The position numbers were made by a program, and so were the translations under genes. From NCBI GenBank assembly GCA_029204225.1, contig CM055103.1, positions 19,852,925 through 19,916,924 of the forward strand: 64,000 nucleotides of DNA, read 5' to 3'. Below, in pieces: positions 10,855-21,418 of the stretch (positions are counted from its first letter, which is position 1; each line of letters begins with the position of its first letter). This stretch comes from Diphasiastrum complanatum (lineage: Eukaryota > Streptophyta > Lycopodiopsida > Lycopodiales > Lycopodiaceae). The notes under the pieces are model-generated. The model did no database searches. It was given only the letters and a program-made list of their open reading frames with translations, and had not been told where the DNA came from.

Positions 10855-11450
10855 CTGGCGTATCCATGCAAGATCACAAAGGTCATGGATGAGAAAGTCT
10901 ATGCAATGTGCAGCACATGGTGTCCACACAATGCTAGAGTGCTCTCTCGTCAGAATCTCTCCAATCTACTTGCAATTTGTGGCGTTGTCTATGACAACTT
11001 GAACCATGTGCTCCACCCCAATGTCCTCAATAACAGCCCTGATTGCCTCATAGATAAAGTCAGCTGTGATGGGTCCCCCTCGAGTGGCGAAAACTGTGCC
11101 GGCGGGCAAGAGACCAAGATATTGATGACGGATCGCCGACGAATGACGTCCATCCATCACTCGGTATCGTGCATCCATACCTGCCACAATACATCCATCA
11201 GCCATATGCAAAGAAAAACAATACTTGCAAAACGAAACATAGCAAAAAGTTGAAGGATGCGGGGCATTCCTCTCCCACGCTATGCAAATAGAGCTCCGCT
11301 CTAACGTCATGTTTTGCTCCTCCTGGCGGAGCATGCTCCCTCGGAATGCCTCTCTCCTGGGTGGGGCCTCCAACTAACATCCACTAATGCAACCAACCTC
11401 ATAAGCTCTGTGAAAGCCCAGGTGTCAACAATGGCAAAGGGAATGCTACA
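10855..11450 (-). pseudogene. hAT transposase DUF659 domain
   Basis: Recognisable pieces in order: CSIPFAIVDTWAFTELMRLV and PPPRREAFRGSMLRQE (domain start, matching G.pF..v....F......yR.LrgklL..E), then YGCTIPSDGWTS (near 11181-11143), INILVSCP, AGTVFATRG, AIRAVIEDIGVEHMVQVVID and NATN, and IVWTPCAAHCIDFLIHDL ending at the donor CGCCAG|GTATAA. There are at least two small frameshifts (one right after DGWTS). The conserved acidic residue of DGWT and the Asp of VVIDNA are present. Confidence 0.85.
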
Positions 11451-11959
11451 CTCATTGACGAACCAACTGACCTGTCTGGTACATTGGGCATGGGCATGCA
11501 GCTCTCTCTGCCACCCAGAACGCTCCAGTGTCTGCTACGACCTAGGCCTAACTGCCCTCTATTTTACATGAGGTGCTCGTCGTCTAGCAGCAGGTGTGGA
11601 TGTGGTAGATGTTGGGCGATTTGTGGGTGTCTCTGACCGTGGAGCGTCAGATGTTGACAACGATGTGGGATGGGAAGGGCCTGCCACTGAACTAGGCCAT
11701 GTTGCTGCGGCTGGAACTGGAGGAGCTAAACCTGGACACCATACTGGCCCTAAACCACCCTATGCCCGTGATGTGCCTACACCTGTGCTAGGCCCTGCCA
11801 CTGATGTGCCTACCCACACCTGCACCGATACTAGGCCCTACCACAGATATTGACCCTCAAACAAAGGTATTTACTGGTCTGACTGGGTCGGTGGAGGCAT
11901 CATCAAGCCCATACATGTCCACGAGCCTCTGCACATCCTCATCAGAAATCCCATCCCCC

Positions 11960-12132
11960 GCCCATCTGGCCCTAAGTCATAGCAAGTGAGCTTTGAGCCT
12001 GGTAAGCGATCCAGTGACGACCCCACCACAGCGTAGGCATTTCCATCTGCAGGTGCCTAAGCGTCTATATGTAGCCACATCCCCCTCTGTGAGCTCAACC
12101 TCAGCACAAATGCCCCTACCAACGACCAGCAT
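11960..12132 (-). pseudogene. hAT transposase N-terminal BED zinc finger
   Basis: A strong acceptor (tttgtttcttttgcag, ending at 12154) precedes the exon. The first Met in frame is at 12132-12130. The frame reads MLVVGRGICAEVELTEGDVA and then WKCLRCGGVV...GSLTRLKAHLL. This is the BED finger pattern of W-x-C-x2-C and a later H in R(L/I)KxHL. A TGA directly after HLL breaks the finger before its last ligand. After it the frame goes on to ISDEDVQRLVDMYGLDD. BED fingers bind DNA at transposon ends. Confidence 0.8.
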
Positions 12133-12276
12133 GGTATCAGCAAGAGATCAATCCTGCAAAAGAAACAAACGAGCAGATGTTCAATGCAATGCCCAAAACC
12201 CTAAACATCTGCATATGCATTATACTACACTAAATTGCTCAGAACAATTTTCACAATAAAGCATCCAAAGAAAACC

Positions 12277-12356
12277 CTACAAGTGGAGGCTTTATGTTGG
12301 AGAGCAATGATAGGCTTACCTCAATCAACTATTCTACTTGGAAGGTGAGGATGGAG
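12277..12356 (+). pseudogene. 80-bp copia gag chip
   Basis: This segment is the same as 51633-51712 (start of gag in element F) except for three bases. It encodes the S-G-G-F-M-L-E-S and NYSTWKVRME signature of the gag N terminus. It has sharp ends and no neighbouring copia sequence, so it looks like filler DNA or a captured fragment rather than a truncated insertion. Confidence 0.85.
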
Positions 12357-12360
12357 AAAA

Positions 12361-12784
12361 AATTCGCTTAACAGCTGGAATCAAGTTGAAAACATCTGAC
12401 AACCTATTACTCATCACAGCGAATAGGTATCTGATAAGCATAAATAGGAGTATTCTGGTAAGCATGAAAAAACACTGTGTAGCTCCTAAACGCATCAAAA
12501 TTAGATACCTCAAAATCTGATCAAAATGAGAGCAAAAAACACATGGAATTTAGAATTTAGGGTTTGGAAGCTTCCAGTGCGGATGAATACAAACAAAACG
12601 AATAGCATAGGGGTCTCTGTAGGCATGTAGAAACGTAGTGTAGGCTAAAACATCACCTCAATCAGATGCTTCTAGGTTAGTTCATGAAACCGGCCAAAAA
12701 ACATATGGAATTAGGGTCGGCATTCAAATCTTGCTAGGCATGCCATAACGACTTAAACTGAAATGATCTCAGAACTAGTTATCA
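12361..12784. other. No gene seen
   Basis: AT-rich sequence with two loosely similar blocks. Each contains ACATGGAATTTAG or ACATATGGAATTAG, with GCAT..TAG. They are about 150-190 bases apart and may be a degenerate tandem duplication. Nothing else is supported. Confidence 0.4.
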
Positions 12785-12973
12785 TCATATTAGAATTCAT
12801 CTTAATGATGTGCAAAAGACTAGTTTTCAAACGAGCTTCAGTCATTACGAGTTTTTAGTGCTTCCTTTTGGGTTAATGAATGCACCTGCAACATTTCAAC
12901 AAATAATGAACAATATATTTCATCCATAGCTAGGTCAACTCGTAATTGTATTTCTGGATGATATCCTCATCTG
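12785..12973 (+). pseudogene. Gypsy reverse transcriptase fragment
   Basis: The frame reads [45 protein letters not shown], a stop, and then VIVFLDDILI. These are the gypsy RT motifs KTAF....GHYEFLVMPFGL.NAPATFQ and FLDDILIYS with the catalytic Asp pair intact. The fragment ends exactly at DDILI, where unrelated sequence begins. One stop is present. It is an isolated piece of an RT palm. Confidence 0.92.
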
Positions 12974-13200
12974 TTATCGATATGCAAACCCTCACAAGCC
13001 AAACTTCTTGCTCTCTTACAAGACTCTAAAGATGTTGATGGTCGTGTCTTTGCATACTTCCTTAATGCACTTGAGCATGATTTCTCAAGGGCCATAGGCT
13101 TTGTGCTGGCATAAACAGTTTCTTGCAACCTATCCATGACAATATCAATAATTGACTGAGGAAAGTGACCATACACAGTTTCTCCTCTTGAAATTGCATT
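12974..13200 (-). CDS. Open coding-like segment, unidentified
   Basis: The minus-strand frame, open from about 13200, reads FQFHENALENAISRGETVYG, HFPQSIIDIVMDRLQETVYA and then Ser/Arg/Lys-rich sequence (SCSSALRKYAKTRPSTSLES). The composition is protein-like (mixed, not low complexity). Clear splice sites at both ends could not be fixed, and no family is recognised. It could be an exon of a host gene, possibly the same one as 14888-15262, or an element fragment. Confidence 0.35.
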
Positions 13201-14887
13201 CTCTAGAGCATTCTCATGAAATTGGAAGATCTACTTGGTACTAGTCTTTCTATGACATGTCTAAACCCCAAAGCCCATAAAAACACATTTTCAAGAAAAA
13301 AAAAAAACTAAAAAAAATTTCCCGTTTCAAACGCGTTTCGAAACGACATACGAAATGGACCCATGAAACATTGGTGTGTGTATAGCCATTGATACCTATG
13401 TGAGTTTTCCAAATAGATCTATATGATAGACCATGCTAGACTGCAAGGATATACTAAGTGGTCCTAGGTAGAGAGCAGGCCTTGATACAGGTTTGCTAAG
13501 AACCTTGTTGCACAAAAACTATTGAAAAAAAAACCCTAAAATACTTCTTGTAGTGGTGGAGCAAAAAGTGCAACTAAAGAGTAGAATAGTGCCACCCTCC
13601 AATAACAGCTCAATGCTTCTAAAGGAGACTGAGGTCGGTAATGATGGCAACTTTAAACATCAAAAGAACCAAGCAAAGTTTCATAAGTGACTAGAGAACC
13701 TAATGTCATAGGATGTTAAGCTCCTCAAGATGAAATCCAACTCAAAGAGACAGAGCTTCAGTCCCTTTGAAGAAGTTTGTATAAGAAAAAAGACCATAAT
13801 ATAGATTACAAACCTGAACTAAAATCTCTCAGTTTTACTTTTCGTTCAACTTTTTATTCTCCTACTACTTTGGATAGTTCTTTGAGTATGGTTTATCATT
13901 GTTTACTAAAAAAGCTTTTTATTATTTACATCTACCATTCTTAGCTTTCCAACACTCTCTCAAGCAGAGTGCCTGTGTATATCAATGTGTTTTAGTGATG
14001 TACACATAGAAGATTTTGTTCCTTTCTTTTTTATTATTTGGTAGTCCACTACTCATTTTCTTTTGGGTGTTTCTGATAACGTTGAATATAAACTAATTTT
14101 CCAAAAAATAGGAATAGATAAGAGCATGTATATCAATAATCACTTGATGTGCAAACAATACACTCAAAATTACAATGCTCGTCTTACATGGCTACAACAA
14201 GCAAAAGCTTATAGAGCCCTAAAACAACTGAAAAACTAATTAAGAGGCACCCATGTCAAATTCAGCTGGGCAACAAGTCTTGCATGAGATGGCTGGTTGT
14301 CAATGGTCCATATTTCAAAATTAGGCCTTCGCCTCTTTAAGACCGCGCTTCTACATGGCACATGAGGAAGTCTATTGGGCCTATCCCCAATGTCCCCTGT
14401 TGAGCTGTCACTTGCAACTTCAGATGAATGGGCCTATCGTGTGTGAGGAATTCAAATGGCCCAATTGCAAAAGGGTAGTCCTATTAGAGCTTGTAAGCCC
14501 ACTCGCAACTTCAGGCAAAGGGTCAATTGCATGAAAGAAATCTTAAATGGGGTTCCAATTGCACGCAAGGGGTTCAGATTGGCCAATTCCAAATGGCAGC
14601 TCTATTAGAACTTACCAAGCACCAATCTGAAAGGAGCTTGGTCCTCCGTGTGGTAGGAAGAAAGAGCACACACTCAAATGGGAGGTATGAGAAAAGGGCT
14701 TTGTAAAAGTACTCCTAATCTAAGCATAATAAAGGAGAGTCGATCGAGAAAAGCAGTTAAACAATGTCAAGGGCTTTCTTGACAGGCTCTCTTAATCAAA
14801 GGTGTCTTGACAGAATCTAGAGATTGTGAGATAACTAGATTGGAAATTGGCTTTTTGGTTTTTCATTGTATTTAAAAGTCACCTTAC
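13201..14887. other. About 1.7 kb without a recognisable gene
   Basis: If 12974-13200 and 14888-15262 are exons of one gene, this would be intron. It contains two diverged copies of a roughly 100-base block beginning GCAACTTCAG (14418 and 14507 areas, each followed by CCAATTGCA and a CTATTAGA(G/A)CTT segment). No open frame with known domains was seen. Confidence 0.4.
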
Positions 14888-15262
14888 CCAGCACAAAAAA
14901 TTGAGGCTATGTTTTTTGATCAACCTTCTGTCCCAAAGGTTTGTCGAATTCGGTGAACCTCCAGGATGGTCGCCGCCATAAGATTCAGGGTGAAGCCAAT
15001 CGACCAAGGACTCGTATGAAAGGCCATCAATCATAAAATAATAATCGTTCAAGCATTGGATCACCTGAGCTTTGAAGCTGTTGATGCTATCCTCCAGCTC
15101 CTGCACATCGCGCCGCCGACGCTCCACCAGCTTCACCAGAGCTCTGTCAGGCTCCCCTTCTGCCTTATTGATTGTGGGTTTTACATCAACCTCTTCTTCA
15201 TTATCGTGATGCCTGGATCTCTTGGCAGGAGGAGGGCCTGTATCATCATTCTGTCCCTTCAT
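14888..15262 (-). CDS. Probable first coding exon of an unidentified host gene
   Basis: The frame starts at ATG 15262-15260 (MKGQNDDTGPPPAKRSRHHD) and runs for 125 codons to a strong donor CTGG|GTAAGGT at 14887. It is rich in acidic residues and has a basic KRSRHH patch (possible nuclear signal, inferred). Then comes a charged helical segment (RALVKLVERRRRDVQELEDS) and a Gly/Ser-containing stretch SYGGDHPGGSPNSTN. No family is recognised. An upstream alternative is that the exon starts at an acceptor near 15274 (GTAGGCAG), because the frame stays open there. No retroelement motif is present. Confidence 0.55.
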
Positions 15263-15652
15263 GATGCCTTCGTGCCTGCCTACCACTCCAATGTAAGCAA
15301 ACCCACAAACATAATGTATCCCTTTGCTGATAAAGTTTCTTCTTGATCACATATTTTGTCTCTCTCTCACACACACAAGAGAGTAGGGGGCGAGCTATAC
15401 TATACTTTTCAGGCCGCCCAATTGGATGCTACCCACGAGCCATGTAAATTTTGAGATGGTTGATTGAGGCAATGGCATTTAACGAGTTAAGCTCCTTAGA
15501 TGTTAATAAGGAGTGGTCAATTCAAGGCTGCACCTTTCCATGGCAAGTCAACAACTCAACCACACTAAAACTTTCATAAAAAATGTATTAGCCAACAAAA
15601 ACCAATCTAAGGCTTGGGCAAATATTTAGAAGGCCACTTGTCTTCCCATGTA
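15263..15652. other. Region upstream of the host exon
   Basis: No gene. It includes a CT/CA/AG-rich stretch (15357-15387) followed by AGGGGGCGAG, which could be promoter or 5' UTR of the minus-strand exon at 14888-15262. Copia element A inserted at its far end. Confidence 0.3.
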
Positions 15653-15657
15653 GTTGG
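15653..15657. repeat. Target-site duplication gttgg (left)
   Basis: Identical to 22074-22078 and directly abuts the left LTR, as expected for integrase-made 5-bp duplications. Confidence 0.95.
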
Positions 15658-16312
15658 TGTGAAAAATACAGATCCTAAGTGGATCTAAACTCCAAGATCA
15701 TTGGCTTGAATGTTTGCACTCCAAACTACATAAGCTAGGAATTGGCAACACATTCTATGCTACCTAGAATGCAAAGAACTTGATCAAAAAGCATTTATCA
15801 CAAATGGAAACTTCCATAAACATCAAGTGCGGCCCAAAATAGCATTATACAGTCCATAATACATCAGCCTACCACTTTTGGAAAGCACCTAAGATCATAC
15901 ACAATAGCTTGAAGACAATACACACAACAATGCTCTCAATGGAGGAAGAAACAATGACAATGATCTATTGATCTCAATGAAGCATACAAAAGGTTTCTCC
16001 AACCTGTTCTCCACGACTTCCCTACTATTTATGGATGAGGAAGATGACTCTCTCTCCTCTCTCTAGAAGGTACTTGACCCTAGATATTCCCTATATAGGA
16101 AAAATAGCTAAAAATGGCTTATATGACCAAAATACATCAAAATGGTCTCATTTTGAAGGGTATGAAGTTTGACACTTCATCATACTGAAAAAATACAGTA
16201 AATAAAAACATTGTGGCCTGGTTCACACGTGTGAAACTCCAGAACCAAAACTATTTACAATTTTAGCCAATTTAGGCCTCAAACTAGCTAGGAAATGTTG
16301 ACAATTTTCACA
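15658..16312 (-). repeat. Element A 3' LTR
   Basis: 655 bases, equal in length to the LTR at 21419-22073. The only difference seen is T (here) versus C in the TG(T/C)TTGCACT segment. On the minus strand a TATATAG box lies about 215 bases from the LTR start. A perfect 14-base palindrome TTCACACGTGTGAA lies at 16222-16235. Confidence 0.97.
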
Positions 16313-19300
16313 CTCCCTCTTCAACATTGGATGCTAGTTTCAACATAGTCTTTGAGCACATTCTAAGATTAGATCTATGCATTAAATATAGGTCCTTTCC
16401 CAATGGTTTGGTGAAGATATCAGCCACACACTCCTTTGAAGAGACATGTTGAAGCTCCACCTCTTTGGCAATGACTTGATCTCTCACAAAATGGTGAGCA
16501 ATCTCAATGTGCTTGCTCCTTGCATGAAAAACAGGATTGCTTGCCAAGCTTTGGGCTGAAAGGTTATCACAAAGTATGATTGGAGTCTTCTCTGGTTCCA
16601 GCAAGTGAAGATCCAATAACATCCTCTTGATCCAAAGAATCTCCTTGGTGCATGTTGTTAATGCCTTGTACTCGGCTTCGGTGGAAGATAGAGAGATAGT
16701 TGGTTGCTTCTTTGATAGCCATGAGACCACTCCATCTCCAAGATAGATTGCAAAGGCACTTGTTGACTTCCTATCCATTTGATCACCTGCAAAATCTGAA
16801 TCTGAAAATCCACAAAGGTTAGGTGTAGTACCTCCATACAAGATGCCAAAATCTCTAGATCCCGAGATGTATCTAAGTACTCTCTTTCCTAGCTTCCAAT
16901 GAGCCTCACTAGGATCTTGCATAAATTGACTTAGTTTACCAACCACAAAGCTTAGATCAGGTCTTGTGATGGTTAACCATATAAGAGATCCTATTAGCTT
17001 TCTATAGAGAGTAATGTCCTTGAAGGATCTTTCATTACTTCTTGTAGTTAGCTTTACATTTGATTCCATAGGAGTAGAAACAACTTTACAATCTTCCATA
17101 TGAAACCTTTTTAGAATAGAGTTAACATACTTTTCTTGACATATGAATGTAGATTTAGAAGTTCTAATAATCTCTATTCCTAAGATATAATGAAGTTTAC
17201 CAAGATCTTGAATTTCAAACTCTCTTTTGAGTGCCATCTTGATTTCATCTATATCTAGATTGTTACCACCACTTAAGATAATGTCATCAACATAGATCAA
17301 AAGTAAAGTGATATCATTTTCATTCAATCTAAAGTAGAGAGAATGATCATACTCACTCATAACAAAGTTTTGAGAAAGTAAGAAGGAATTGAGCTTAGCA
17401 TACCAACTCCTTGGTGCTTGCTTTAGCCCATACAAACTTTTTTGGAGATAGCACACATGATTAGGCTCATCATGTGAAACATAGCCCTCGGGTTGCTCCA
17501 TGTAAATATCTTCTTCAAGATCACCATTCAAGAAGGCATTAGTAACATCCATTTGCCACATATCCCAATCATAAAGAGTTGCAAGAGAGATTAGGATTCG
17601 AATAGTTACCATCTTTGCCACGGGTGCAAAGGTCTCATCATAGTCAATACCATATTCTTGAGCATACCCCTTTGCCACCAACCTTGCCTTGTACTTGTTG
17701 ATTGATCCATCTTGATTTGTCTTGATCTTGAAGATCCACTTACAACCAATTGTCTTCTTGTCCTTTGGAAGCTTTACCAACCTCCATGTGTTGCTTTTGA
17801 TGAGTGCTTGATGCTCATGATCCATGGCTTGGATCCATTCCTTCTTTTGAATTGCTTCACCTACACAAGTTGGTTCATCAAAAGAGGTAAGAAAAGCAAA
17901 GTTAGAGTTGTCCACCACTTGCTTTCCTTTTTCATCATAGGTTAGCCTTGATGGCTTAGCCCTTTGCCTTTGAGTCTTCCTTGAAGTTTGCTTTGGAGTG
18001 GCATCTCCATCTTCATCCAAGACATCTTGCACATCATGATGATTAGTAGGCACATCAACATCAACATCAACAACATTGGAAACATTCTCTTCATGAAAGA
18101 TGACATCCCTACTTATGACAACTTTCTTTGTAGAAGGAATGTACACTTTGTAAGCCTTGCTTACTTCACTATAGCCAACAAACACACCCTTCTTTGATGA
18201 AGGATCTTCTTTAGTTCTATCATCAAGTGTGATATTGACAAAACATGTACATCCAAAGATCCTACAATGCTTGACACTCGGCCTTCTACCATAAAGAACC
18301 TCATGAGGAGTTTTACCATCCAAGGAAGCACTTGTCCATCTATTACATAGATAGTTAGCACATGCTAAAGCTTCCCCCCAAAAAGACTTAGCAAGATTAG
18401 CATGTAGTCTCATTGCCTTGGCACATTCACAAAGGGTTCTATTCTTCCTCTCGGCCACTCCATTCTGTTGTGGAGTCCTAGGACTAGACATCTCCCTCTT
18501 AATCCCATGTGCTATACAAAAGTCTTTGAACCTATTTGAGGTGTATTCCCCTCCATTATCAGATCTTCAGCATTTGATCTTTGTATTGAATTGGTTTTCC
18601 ATTTCATTCTTGAACTTGACAAATGCAGCAAACACTTCATCCTTACTTTTAAGAAGATAGATCCAAGTATACCTACTAAAGTCATCAATGAAAGTTGCAT
18701 ACATCTTTGCCCCACCATTGCTAGTTGTACTAGAAGAATGAATATCAGAATGCACAAGTTGAAAAGCTTCTTTAGATCTAGAAGTAGATCTAGAATAAGC
18801 AAGTCTATGAGATTTGGACAAGGCACAATGTTCACAAACACTATTGTTTGCAACAAGACTTTTAGGGAGACCAAGAACAAGCTCTTTCTTTGCCATTACC
18901 TCCAAAGATTTGAAGTTGGGATGGCCCAACCTCTTGTGCCAAACTTCTTGGTTTGTCAATTGCTCCCTAGCCATACATCCTTCATGATTAGAGATCACAC
19001 ATGCATCAAGCTTGAAAAGTTTACCATGCCTCCTACCTTGAGCAATCAAGGATCCACATTTACTTATCAAACATGCATCTCCAATGAACTCCACATCAAG
19101 TCCTTTGTCAATCATTTGACTTACACTAAGCAAATTCTTAGTGATTGAAGGAATGTACAAGACATTTTCAAGATTTGCTTTCCTATTTGTTGAAAGGGAA
19201 ATAGGAATAGTGCCTATGCCTTTGATGTCACATTGACCATCATTTGCAGTGTAGATGATGTTACCTTCTCCCTCATAAGACAATAAGGATGTAAAGTATT

Positions 19301-20246
19301 CCTTATGTCTTGTCATGTGAGATGAGGCTCCACTATCAATCCACCAAGGATCATTATCATCTATGTTGGCTAACAAACTTGAAGTCATAACAAGTGATTC
19401 ACATGTGTTATGTTCTTCCTCATCTATTGTAAGATTTCCTTGCCTCTCTCCTTGCTCTCTTTTCTTCTTATAACATTCATTTGCAAAATGACCTTTTATC
19501 CCACAATAAAAGCACTTGAACTTTGACTTATTGTTCTTAGTAGAAGAGGAAGAGGAAGAGTGATCATCATGATCAAAGTTACCACCTTTGGACCATTTCC
19601 CTTTGCCTTTACCTTTGCCCTTGAATTTGCCTTTTGTGAAGAAAGCCTCTTCACCTGCACCATCAAGCTTTGATTGCAACCTATGTTCTTCAGCCAATAA
19701 GATTTCTTGCAAGTCAACCACACTTGGCAAGACTCTTTGAATGGCAAAACTTTGCACAAGGTTAGCATGTTCATTTAGCAAACCATTCAACATAACTTGG
19801 ACTATTTCACCATCTTTTATGTTCTCATCAATGCATGCCAAATCATCACTTAGGGACTTAACTCTCAAGATAAATGCATGAGCACTTTCACCCTCTCTTT
19901 GCCTACTAGAAAATATTTGTCTCCTTAGGGTCAATACCCTAGATGTGGACTTTGATTCAAAGAGCTTCTTTAAGGCATTCCATGCCTCACTTGCACTTTG
20001 ACACTTTCCAACTTCCTTGAGAAGTTCATTTGTAACATTCATTTTAATGATATGAAGAGCCCTTTTGGCCTTCTTATCAAACCTTTGTTGCTCTTGAAGT
20101 GTGAGAGGTCTCTCTTCAATTTCTGCAACTATGTCCATGAGTTCATTCAACTCAAGTAAGGACTCCATCCTCACTTTCCAAGTAGAGTAGTTTGATGAAC
20201 TCAACCTTTCACTAGACTCTAGCATGATCCCACCATTGGAAGCCAT
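16308..20246 (-). pseudogene. Element A gag-pol polyprotein with one internal stop
   Basis: A single reading frame of 1,313 codons starts at ATG 20246 and ends at 16308. Landmarks (residues): copia gag 1-240, zinc knuckle CFYCGIKGHFANEC near 245-258, protease DSGAS 304-308, integrase zinc site H439/H442 region and C471/C474, and core Asp 501 in HSDIH. Then come Asp 563 in SDNGGEY and Glu 599 in NGVAERKN (35-residue spacing), RT with YVDD at about 985-988, RNase H with DSDFAGD and STEAEY, and the end at NVEEGV. Codon 560 is TGA (18569-18567), where Leu is usual (KCLRSDN-type context), so integrase is cut between its first and second catalytic Asp. Otherwise the frame is intact. The element could only move if the stop arose after insertion or if proteins were supplied in trans. 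Confidence 0.97.
16313..16322 (-). promoter_or_regulatory. Element A polypurine tract
   Basis: GAAGAGGGAG on the minus strand immediately precedes the 3' LTR. It also codes for the last residues of pol (EEG), and the pol stop codon TGA lies in the LTR (16310-16308). Confidence 0.9.
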
Positions 20247-21406
20247 GATTCTAATGTTTCTTCAACTTTTAGGTTCTGTCCTAAAGCACTTAGCACTCAC
20301 TTTTCTCTCAACAAATGATAGATAAAGAGATCTATGAAGATTTAGGACCCTAAAACACTTCTATCTTGAACCTAGATGGTTTCCAAGCATAGAAAGGAAG
20401 ATTGAAACACATGCAACACTTTGCACACACTAAGAATGGATTACAAAATCAAACCAACCTGAACACACTCTTGCTTAAGCTCTCAAACTTTCCAGCAAGT
20501 GACCAAATCAAGTTATGGTGTGAAGAGTTACTTGCATTCTTAGAAAATACCCAAAACTAGGATGCCAAGATTACCTAGTAATGAACAAACTTGATCAACA
20601 TATGATCAACACACTAAGATATTGATTCAACCTGTAAAACCACATGTAAACCACACTTCTAAAAGTTTATAAACTCCAGCAAGTGATAAATACAAGATTT
20701 AGAGGTGAATGAATGAGCACACTTAGTGAATCACAAGACTAGCTTCACTATCTTGTCAAATCTTGGTGTTTAGATGTAGATCTAAGATCACTTCACATGA
20801 GAATGTTCCTCAACCTGTTAAGAACCTGAAAACACACTTGCATAATGGTTAACACCTTCCAGCAAATGCTCCAATCAAATTACATAAGGAGAGTTACTTA
20901 CATGCTCAACAAAGTACACCAAAATTTATGCCAAAATTGATGACAATCTTTACAATATGCTCTTCACAATGGAGCTTACAATATGTTCACCCAAAAAAGG
21001 GGATCTTTCATCCAAATGGGAGCTTTGCTCAGCCTTTAGGAGAATTACAACTCACTCAAAAGAGCATTTGTCATCCACTTAAGGAGAAGTTTCATCCACT
21101 TAAGGAGAGTGTTCATCCAAGAATGGAGATTGTCAACAATAGGATTGAAAAGAACATTGTTAGTATTGAATATGCACAAGCCTCACAATCACAAATGATT
21201 AGGTGTTATGATCTGATCCAAAATAGTTTCTTTTCAGCCTCTGATCTTCAATAGACCTGAAATATGCTTTTGATCCACAAGTTCAACTCACAAAACAAAG
21301 GTTAGTAAGATTTGATCAACAAAGCAATGCAAAATCATGCTAGAACTTGATCAAACATCCAAATATCACCAAAAATGGAATACTTACTGTAAATAGAAGC
21401 CAACCA
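20247..21406 (-). repeat. Element A leader with about 180-bp repeats
   Basis: No gene. Three diverged units start with (plus strand) CAACCTG near 20456, 20628 and 20811. Each is followed by a TCCAGCAA(G/A)TG segment 40-70 bases later. A short tandem CATCCACTTAAGGAGA duplication occurs at about 21074-21110. A 108-residue plus-strand frame here (20928-21254) has no known domain and is probably chance. Confidence 0.7.
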
Positions 21407-21418
21407 GCTCTGATACCA
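21407..21418 (-). promoter_or_regulatory. Element A primer-binding site
   Basis: TGGTATCAGAGC on the minus strand directly follows the 5' LTR. It is complementary to the 3' end of plant initiator tRNA-Met, the usual copia primer. Confidence 0.95.

Larger units (their letters stand above)
9760..12153 (-). mobile_element. hAT-superfamily transposase region, decayed, with a partial second copy
   Basis: The minus strand carries in order: an exon with a BED-type zinc finger (12132-11960), the DUF659-type domain (11450-10855), a GT-AG intron (10854-10757), a following exon (10756-10495), and then a second, diverged copy of the last part (10493-9780). Motifs typical of plant hAT transposases are present: YGCTIPSDGWTS, VVIDNATN and IVWTPCAAHCIDFL. 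Stops and small indels show that it is dead. Terminal inverted repeats and an 8-bp duplication were not found. Confidence 0.85.

Noticed and set aside
11596-12259. Plus-strand Pro/Thr-rich frames
   Set aside because: Antisense to the hAT BED-finger exon and the following region, with no recognised domain.
15649-15657. TGTAGTTGG as the left start of LTR K
   Set aside because: It would need a TSD match to CCTTG after 26688, and the bases before it do not match. The start of LTR K stays undefined.
18591-19148. 185-codon plus-strand frame inside element A
   Set aside because: Antisense to a clear copia integrase and protease frame, with no domain of its own.
20928-21254. 108-codon plus-strand frame in the element A leader
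   Set aside because: Antisense to element transcription and composed partly of short leader repeats (HPLKE). No homology is recognised.
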